A DNA stretch of 28,416 nt from Bacillota bacterium (GTDB lineage Bacteria > Bacillota > Clostridia > Clostridiales > Clostridiaceae), in assembly GCA_023451395.1 (NCBI GenBank), contig JAEXZL010000040.1, forward strand, positions 1 to 28,416, read 5' to 3'. The first letter of the stretch is position 1. Each line of letters starts with the position of its first letter. The position numbers and the translations under genes are program-made. Shown here in pieces: positions 23,298 to 28,416 of the stretch. The notes beneath the pieces were generated by a model. The model did no database searches. It was given only the letters and a program-made list of their open reading frames with translations, and was not told the origin of the DNA.

Positions 23298-23672
23298 TCA
23301 TATATACATAAATGACTGTGGAGCACATTTTATATTAAAGTTTAATTCCTCTAGTTCTAAGGGTTTTTTATAAATTCTAGTCTTCTTAATTGAAATAGCA
23401 AATCCTTTTTCTCGGCCAGCGAAATACTCTGTATATACATTTTTGTCTATTCCTGAATATAATTTTGTCTTCTCCCATATATTAATTGGGTTATCCTCCA
23501 TAATGCTATCGATTTTAAATTCACCAATAACTTTACCTACTGGTTTTGTTGCATAAACAATTACAGTATCTACGTCTTCCCTTTTGAACAAGGTTTTCCT
23601 ATACTCATATTTCTTTTCACCTTTAAAAATTCTATCTGCGTACTCCGGCCTAATCGATAATAAAACTTTCAT
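23298..23672 (-). CDS. ASCH-domain (PUA-like fold) protein
   Basis: A 124-residue single-domain protein. VLLSIRPEYADRIFKGEKKYEYRK at the N-terminus, then VDTVIVYATKPVGKVIGEFKID, IWEKTKLYSGI and YFAGREKGFAISI, are the usual ASCH landmarks (G-x-K-x-x-E-x-R and Y-A-T-x-P). The family has a PUA-like fold and is expected to bind RNA or modified nucleotides; some members have nuclease or amidohydrolase activity. The ATG overlaps the last 23 bp of the upstream GNAT-PUA-like gene, so translation is probably coupled and the two products probably work together. Confidence 0.85.
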   Translation of the reverse strand: MKVLLSIRPEYADRIFKGEKKYEYRKTLFKREDVDTVIVYATKPVGKVIGEFKIDSIMEDNPINIWEKTKLYSGIDKNVYTEYFAGREKGFAISIKKTRIYKKPLELEELNFNIKCAPQSFMYI

Positions 23673-24699
23673 CTACTTCACCCAATTCCAGTATATTATT
23701 AAATTCTAAATCACTTAAAGCTACGACACTCCAACGCTGACCTCTATCTAATCCTACAGCTTCTATCAAATCATGTCTAGTAATTCTTTTCTTAAGAGCT
23801 ATATTATAAAGCATCTTTACTACATACTTATATCTTTTAGTTTTCCAAAACATCTCTAGCTCTGTTTCAGTAAACACACTATTTTTCAGGCAATATTGCA
23901 AAAAAATCTCGTAACTTACAAAATCATTTATATATTTCACCTCTATTATAGTGCAAACAGAAGTTGCTACCGAAGAGTATTCCGCTTTTTTACCTTCATC
24001 TGCTGTCCTATAAATTACTATTACATCACCTTTCTTGTATTGGCTTAGATTAATCGCTGAAAGATAAACTTTTTCTATACTATTAGTATATGGTGTATCT
24101 TCTACAATATGCTCTCTCTCTGTTTTCAACTTTGAATTTGGAAACATTCTAGTATGGTACTCAGGATATATTGCCAGCATCAGCTTTTTATTCCCCTCAA
24201 TATTTACTCTTGGAAAATCAAAATATATATTTCCTATACTATTATCCGCATACTTGATAAATACTTGTTCTATTCCAGCTCTACTATTCTTTACACCATA
24301 ATGTATAAAACCGTAAGTTGTTAATAAATTAATCAAGGAGCTATGATGATCAAAGATAGTTACGTACACTACTTGATATTTCTCTTTATACATTTCATCT
24401 ATAACTATCTTTATAAACCTCTCACCTAATTTAGTGCCATGAGCATTAATTTTAAATGTTCCAACCTTAAGTTTTCTATCGTATTCCAAACGAGGTTCTA
24501 CAGTATCATCACATCCTGTCTCCTCTTTCAAATATAGAAAACCCTGAATACCACACTCATCTAAAATATAAGCGTCTTCATTGCCTATAGCCTTTTTGTT
24601 AAACCAATCATCAAAACCTGGATAATCATTTCTTAAGGTATCAAAAAAAGTGTCGCTTAAATCAATTTCACCAAATTTCTTTCTCTCAATAACATCCAT
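23650..24699 (-). CDS. GNAT acetyltransferase fused to a PUA/EVE-like domain
   Basis: A 349-residue protein from ATG 24,697-24,699 (GGGGGAT just upstream); an ATG four codons earlier has no ribosome-binding site. The N-terminal 160 residues are GNAT-like: KVGTFKINAHGTKLGERFIKIV (acetyl-CoA loop region) followed by YVTIFDHHSSLINLLTTYGFIHYG (the signature before the last strand). Residues about 200-345 are a PUA/ASCH-EVE-like domain, with YLSAINLSQYKKGDVIVIYRTAD, SSVATSVCTIIEV, and a terminal LSDLEFNNIL. It overlaps the ASCH gene by 23 bp. Acetylation of a tRNA or modified nucleotide, or an acetyltransferase toxin, are possible roles; neither is shown by the sequence. Confidence 0.75.
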   Translation of the reverse strand: MDVIERKKFGEIDLSDTFFDTLRNDYPGFDDWFNKKAIGNEDAYILDECGIQGFLYLKEETGCDDTVEPRLEYDRKLKVGTFKINAHGTKLGERFIKIVIDEMYKEKYQVVYVTIFDHHSSLINLLTTYGFIHYGVKNSRAGIEQVFIKYADNSIGNIYFDFPRVNIEGNKKLMLAIYPEYHTRMFPNSKLKTEREHIVEDTPYTNSIEKVYLSAINLSQYKKGDVIVIYRTADEGKKAEYSSVATSVCTIIEVKYINDFVSYEIFLQYCLKNSVFTETELEMFWKTKRYKYVVKMLYNIALKKRITRHDLIEAVGLDRGQRWSVVALSDLEFNNILELGEVDESFIID

Positions 24700-24770
24700 A
24701 ATATCCCCCATTATGCTTGTTTCTTTTAATCTCTGATATACATTAGAGAAGAAAAAAAATACTTTTATTT

Positions 24771-24812
24771 AAAGAAACCAAGTAAACACCCAGTTAACTA
24801 CATGGTTTCTTT
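24771..24812 (+). terminator. Terminator-like hairpin upstream of the GNAT-PUA gene
   Basis: AAAGAAACCA (24771-24780) pairs with TGGTTTCTTT (24803-24812), with a T-rich continuation (TTATTTTATTG) on the plus strand. No intact plus-strand gene precedes it, so it may be a leftover terminator, or a leader structure for the minus-strand gene starting at 24,699. Confidence 0.45.
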
Positions 24813-25022
24813 TATTTTATTGTAAAACTTTCCCAGATACTATACAAGCTATTCAATTCGACAAAAGTGTAAAGAGCACGCCTTCTAAATAATACTTCTA
24901 TATATTGTCGTTTCAGATTCATAATACTTTAAAAAACAAAGGTTTAATGCAGGCCTTTAATCATATACAATATGCTGTATCTTTGAATGATTAATGTCAA
25001 ATTCATAAGATGAAATAAATCA
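24813..25022. other. Intergenic region, no gene seen
   Basis: About 210 bp of AT-rich sequence between the hairpin and the third recombinase's conserved upstream block. Nothing else is supported. Confidence 0.3.
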
Positions 25023-25070
25023 TTTTAAATTCACAGTTATTACGCTTCCAATCTTTCATATTTAAATTAT
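25023..25070 (+). repeat. Conserved pre-integrase sequence, copy B
   Basis: Near-identical partner of 21823-21871, again about 28 bp before the recombinase start. It is not clearly present upstream of the intact recombinase at 6980. Confidence 0.7.
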
Positions 25071-25098
25071 ATAAAATAGAAAGGATGTGTATATACGT

Positions 25099-25748
25099 AT
25101 GTTAACTAATATCATTAATTATGAACAGCTCGATGATTTACTGAAATTATACGAAGCCGGAGCAATTGATATTGATGAGATTGCAAAAAAAATTGAAGAG
25201 AACGATAGAAATAAAAGAGAAGAAATTTTAAAAAATCATAATTACAAAATATACCAAGGAACTAATGGCTTCTGGTATACTTACTTGCCTGATCGTAGCA
25301 AAAAAGATAAGAGAGTACAAATAAAGAGAAAGAATAGAAATGATTTGGAAAATGAGATTGTTAATCGCTACAGCAGTAATCAAGGAGTACAAATTCTAAG
25401 TGGATTAAATACTATTAGAGATCTATATCCTCTATGGCTTAACTACGTTTCTTTACACTCAGTTAAATCTACATATGTTCAAGAGTATAAACTTAGTTGG
25501 CAATCCTGGCTAGATAATGATGATATCATAGACATACCCATCGGTCACTAAATTTTATAACTCTTAACGTATGGGCACACAGCTTAGTAAAAGGTGAAAA
25601 TGTTCAGCAGCAAAAGATGACAAAAAAGCAGTATGACACTGTATCTGATATCATAAATGGATGTTTAGAATATGCCTATGAAATCCAGCTAATCAAAGAG
25701 AATCCCTTTTTACGTGTTAAAATTCGCAAAGTACTCTTTAATAGGTAA
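25099..25748 (+). pseudogene. Tyrosine recombinase, decayed copy 3 (N-terminal half only)
   Basis: The ATG at 25,099 (GAAAGGATG upstream) opens a frame matching the N-terminal arm segment and core-binding domain (NHNYKIYQGTNGFWYTYLPD, LYPLWLNY, WQSWLDNDDIID). A frame change occurs near 25,535-25,550: the first frame stops at 25,551, while the next frame continues the family sequence (VWAHSLVKGENVQQQKMTKK, IINGCLEYAYE, KENPFLRVKI) to a TAA at 25,746. The whole catalytic domain is missing. It is more like copy 2 than copy 1 in its N-terminus (EILKNH, IYQG-NG-WYTY). It is inactive. Confidence 0.9.
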
Positions 25749-25861
25749 TAATATTTTGATGATGATTTGAATAATCTAACTTAAAATACACTTCTATAAA
25801 TCTATAATTTTAACCTGTAAAACACTATATAGTATAATTACTTATACAGATTCATAATAAT

Positions 25862-25912
25862 AGGAGCAGTTAGAACACAATATATGTTGTGTCTTAACTA
25901 CTCCTCTTTTTT
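25862..25912 (+). terminator. Strong rho-independent terminator after recombinase copy 3
   Basis: A 19-nt arm (25862-25880) pairs with 25887-25905 with three mismatches (AGGAG/CTCCT, AGTTA/TAACT, ACACAA/TTGTGT). It is followed by CTTTTTT on the plus strand. It is presumably the original terminator of the third recombinase or of a gene deleted from that place. Confidence 0.8.
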
Positions 25913-26014
25913 GCTTAGTTATGTTTAAAAATATTGTTGATATTTAAGCATTTTAATAGGACTCCAAATTTAGAAATCTTTTGCATAGACTAAATTAAAA
26001 TAGTCTTGAGTAGA

Positions 26015-26632
26015 TTACTTATTTTCTAAAATACTACTATATTCTTTAATAAATTCTTTATATCTTATGATATTCAACTTGAATGTAAGACCATCATATA
26101 AGTTTTCTCTTACGCTACGGAAATCTTTTTTACAACTACATTCCTCGAAGCCTAACTTTCTAATGAGCCCTTTAACTCTTATATTACCTGACCATGTTTG
26201 AGTATAAATATCCTCAATTCCATTATTTAAAATATATTTTATATATAGAATCCAAGCTTCTGTTCCATATCCTTTCCTACGTGAACTTAAATCTGGAATA
26301 TTAATACCTATTGTTAACTTGCCTTCATTGCCTGTATAACAATAATCATCATCTATATGGTAGGAATTTATCCATCCAATGTGCTTTTTAGCCTCATCAT
26401 TAATGCAAATTTGAAAACCATGCCTAAATTTATAAGGTTCTTGTTTTGCAGATAGTCTTTTATTCATCAAAGAGCGATATCCTTCAGGGTTAAAAGATTC
26501 TTCTTCCATTTCCCAAGGAGCATCCCATTCAAGTCACTCTGTTTCTATAGTTTCCCACCTAATTCTGTATTCTATATCTTCCTTAATGAAATCTCTAAGG
26601 AAAATATTTCGCCCTTTTATTTCCAAGAACAT
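26015..26632 (-). pseudogene. GNAT acetyltransferase gene interrupted by an in-frame UGA
   Basis: The frame of 206 codons starts at ATG 26,630-26,632 directly behind GGAGGAAA and is broken only by TGA at 26,534-26,536 (codon 33). The context reads WETIETE-stop-LEWDAPWEMEEE; Trp is the natural residue there (W-x-x-WDAPWE pattern), so TGG to TGA explains it. The rest encodes a GNAT domain: KKHIGWINSY, KLTIGINIPDLSSRRKGYGTEAW (acetyl-CoA loop RRKGYGTEA) and TWSGNIRVKGLIRKLGFEEC (the usual N-x-R-x-x-x-L-x-x-K-x-G-F). A restart at the ATG for MEEESFNPEG (26,509) could give 164 residues, but no good ribosome-binding site is seen. The two bases after the stop do not suggest recoding. Confidence 0.8.
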
Positions 26633-27096
26633 TTCCTCCTAGCATAATTTCTATTTTACATTTCCCTAATAAAGTAACCTAATATTATTATGCACTAACT
26701 AAAAGTATTTGTAAATATTATACAATATATTGATTTTCTGGATTAGAAGTCTTTTATTTTTGTATCGGTATGTGAAGTATGAGATTACACTATAAAATAT
26801 TAAATCCTTGCTATATCCTTCTCTGTACTATATACCTGTAGTAATTTAAACGCTAATACAGCATAAATTACATTCATTAAACACATTTTTTCCATGTTCG
26901 TAAGGCACTCATTTTTTTAAATTAGGCACTCAAAATGGCTAAAAAGGTATACTTTTTTCATCCAATAAAATACATATATTCCAAACACCTAAAGTTCTAA
27001 AACCCTTATAAATCAATACTTTAGAGCTCTTTTGTAAATAAATGTTATGGTAATAGATTTTACAGTACTTTTTAATAACAATTTAGTTTCTTAAAA
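26633..27096. other. Intergenic region between the GNAT pseudogene and the ssrA terminator
   Basis: It contains two AGGCACTCA copies 21 bp apart (about 26,903 and 26,924). A stretch at about 26,993-27,035 (CTAAAACCCTTATAAATCAA, then TTTAGAGCTCTTTT) resembles a worn copy of the ssrA terminator. No coding frame is supported. If elements entered at the ssrA 3' end, the junction should lie here. Confidence 0.4.
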
Positions 27097-27104
27097 CAAA
27101 AAAA

Positions 27105-27138
27105 TCTCAGAAACCTTGATAAATCAAGGCTTCCGAGA
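27105..27138 (-). terminator. Terminator of ssrA
   Basis: TCTCAGAAACCTTGA pairs with TCAAGGCTTCCGAGA (15 bp with a few mismatches) around a TAAA loop. On the minus strand it is followed by TTTTTTTG. It lies 19 bp beyond the mature tmRNA 3' end. Confidence 0.85.
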
Positions 27139-27156
27139 CCTTTTAAATATTATTAT

Positions 27157-27511
27157 GGTGGAGGTGACGGGAATTGAACCCGTGTCCGAAGGTAATGCGC
27201 CTGAAGCATCTCCGAGTGCAGTTCATATTTTAACATTCCCTCTGCTAGACGCCTATGAACAGGCTTCTAGCTTCAGTAGCTTCATTTTTTCCGTTCCTTA
27301 GTCAAAGCTTTCTAAGGCTCGGTTCCCTACTAATCGGCGCCCTATCCCAGGCCGTAGGCCTCCCGGGTAGAACGAACAGCTATATTAAGCTGCTAATGCA
27401 AAATTGTCTTCTGCGTTTGTGTTTAAGTCCCTAGTTTTTTAAGGCGGGCCCAGAGTTCCCTCCACTCGCTTCCTCAAACACTACCACCCCCGTCGAAACC
27501 AGAACACCCCC
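27157..27511 (-). ncRNA. ssrA: Transfer-messenger RNA (tmRNA)
   Basis: The trans-translation RNA that rescues stalled ribosomes. The 5' end GGGGGUG (27,511 downward) pairs with CACCUCC before the encoded ACCA at the 3' end (27,157). The T-arm GGGTTCAATTCCCG is intact, and the 5' part GTTTCGACGGGGGTGGTAG is the usual tRNA-like start. The tag frame is at 27,385-27,414 and reads AEDNFALAA-stop. The length, 355 nt, is normal. The 3' end is a well-known target of tyrosine recombinases, which fits the three recombinase copies to its left. No second copy of the ssrA 3' end was found in the window. Confidence 0.97.
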
Positions 27512-27805
27512 ATAATAGTTTTGTGTTCTAGCAGAAGGGCTTTGCAATGTCCTCTAGAAATATTTAGTTGTAGTCTTTCGTATTTGTCTTTGAAGAGTAT
27601 TATCTATATATTATCTTATTTGAAAGACAATTATTATATTACACGATATAAGCTAATTATTCAATAGGATAATAGCTTCAATATGGTCAAGATTTTGTTA
27701 ATTCACCACAGCTTACCTTTACAGCCTTCTAATTCTTAATAAGGCTAATTATAGATCAATAAAGGTCAAATTTTTAGGAAATATTGGTAGGATATTTCAA
27801 CCTCT
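27512..27805. other. Intergenic region upstream of ssrA
   Basis: About 290 bp between ssrA and the next gene on the same strand. It should contain the ssrA promoter. TATTAT lies directly before the mature 5' end, which is too close to be its -10 unless the transcript is processed. Nothing else is supported. Confidence 0.35.
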
Positions 27806-28416
27806 TTATCCCAAAAGCTCCTCTAGAACTTCAAAGGCTTCCTTATTTCCTTCTTTTTTAAGGGCCGTGTTACCATATATCATATTTATTCTGTCCCCAA
27901 GAGCTTCAATGTATTCTAAGGTAAAAGGAAGGTAGTCCTCTATGCTCCTTATATATTCTGGGGTAAAGCATTCCTTGGATTTTGCCACTGAAAATAATAT
28001 GAGCATAAGACAGTTTAATTTTATTATTTCCTTTAAAGAGCTGTTTACACCTTCCTTTGAAATTTCTAGACCTTTTATAAGCCTTTGGGTAAAATCTATA
28101 AGTTTATTTACAACTGCATCTAAAGGACTTTGGTGTATTCGCATGTTTATAAGGGTTTTGTGATTATTTTTTGAATCCTCTTTGATATCCTGAAGGTCAT
28201 CTCCTAGCTGAAGCATAAAACCATAGCCAAGGCAGAAGATCTCTTCTTCCTTTGAAAGTTCTCCTCGCACAAGATACCCGTCTGCCAGCACCGATGCAGC
28301 TCCTTTTTCTAGAGATATATTTAAAAGCTCTTCCTCTGTGAGCTCATTTTCCTGCTGATAAAGGCTCTTTATCTGTCCCTTATTAATAAGTAGAAGGGAA
28401 GAATAGACCTTAGGAA
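27806..28416 (-). CDS. Isoprenoid-synthase-like protein (polyprenyl synthetase fold), C-terminal part
   Basis: An open frame from the right edge to a stop at 27,806; about 203 codons are visible. An internal GTG at 28,291 is not the true start, because the frame is open and coding-like further upstream (LINKGQIKSLYQQENELTEE, ISLEKGAASVLADGYLVRGE). YGFMLQLGDDLQDIKED at about the middle is the second aspartate-rich DDxxD-type motif of class I isoprenoid synthases, and KNNHKTLINMRI follows where prenyltransferases have their conserved K-T. The first aspartate motif would lie outside the window. Substrate chain length and product cannot be told. No link to ssrA is evident apart from shared direction. 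Confidence 0.65.
   Translation of the reverse strand, partial: PKVYSSLLLINKGQIKSLYQQENELTEEELLNISLEKGAASVLADGYLVRGELSKEEEIFCLGYGFMLQLGDDLQDIKEDSKNNHKTLINMRIHQSPLDAVVNKLIDFTQRLIKGLEISKEGVNSSLKEIIKLNCLMLILFSVAKSKECFTPEYIRSIEDYLPFTLEYIEALGDRINMIYGNTALKKEGNKEAFEVLEELLG

Noticed and set aside
8302..25947. 14-bp match TTGTTGATATTTAA at 8302-8315 and 25934-25947, considered as a second end of the transposon-like unit
   Set aside because: The adjacent GGCTTTGTTAAAG end is missing at the second place, and a 14-mer match by chance is expected in AT-rich DNA of this size.
26534..26536. The UGA as a selenocysteine codon
   Set aside because: No SECIS-like hairpin directly follows and the expected residue is Trp, not Cys.
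27116..27301. Plus-strand open frame of 61 codons over the tmRNA 3' part
   Set aside because: It is the antisense of ssrA; such frames are common false calls (the VTGIEPVSEGN type).
1..28416. CRISPR array or tRNA genes
   Set aside because: No regularly spaced direct repeats and no tRNA cloverleaf were seen apart from the tRNA-like part of ssrA.

Overview
The window looks like chromosomal DNA of an anaerobic, low-GC Firmicute, most likely a Clostridium. The base composition is strongly AT-rich, Shine-Dalgarno sequences are of the AGGAGG type, TTG/GTG starts are used, the tmRNA tag reads AEDNFALAA, and there is a complete oxygen-sensitive glycyl-radical decarboxylase operon. The species cannot be fixed from the sequence alone.

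Region 1 (1-6,821, metabolic). A partial 2-hydroxyacid dehydrogenase at the left edge is followed by a leftward operon for p-cresol formation. It holds the 4-hydroxyphenylacetate decarboxylase large subunit (hpdB), small iron-sulfur subunit (hpdC) and radical-SAM activase (hpdA), then a YczE-type membrane protein and a Crp/Fnr-family regulator. All five catalytic residues of HpdB sit at the positions I recall for the characterised enzyme (C503, E505, H536, E637, G873). The predicted hpd promoter has a good -10, no -35, and a perfect GTGCAA-T-TTGCAC dyad centred near -42, the layout of a class II Crp/Fnr activator site. The operon lies between an intact ybjQ gene with its terminator and a decayed second copy of the ybjQ ends and terminator.

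Region 2 (about 6,900-27,100, accessory/defence-like island). One intact and two decayed copies of a related tyrosine recombinase all lie on the + strand; nearly all cargo is on the - strand. Cargo between copies 1 and 2: a GNAT acetyltransferase and a SAM methyltransferase inside a 1.73 kb transposon-like unit (13-bp perfect inverted ends, 8-bp target duplication); a metallophosphoesterase with a frameshifted tail; an IrrE-like metallopeptidase; a zinc-ribbon protein with an RxxxxH motif; a Dam-type DNA methyltransferase with a PUA/EVE-like DUF3883 nuclease (probable restriction-modification pair); a repeat protein broken by an amber codon; a GC-richer MerR-like regulator; and a PHP-SMC-type ATPase of the TrlF kind. 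Between copies 2 and 3 lies an overlapping GNAT-PUA-like/ASCH pair. After copy 3 lies a GNAT gene broken by a UGA codon. The island combines probable defence genes with many fresh inactivating mutations.

Region 3 (27,100-28,416, housekeeping). The tmRNA gene ssrA, a classical integration target, is followed by a partial isoprenoid-synthase-like gene running off the right edge.

The strongest leads for something undescribed are the DUF3883 nuclease/Dam pair with a hairpin covering the dam ribosome-binding site, the zinc-ribbon/RxxxxH protein, the GNAT-PUA/ASCH pair, and the transposase-less 1.73 kb element.
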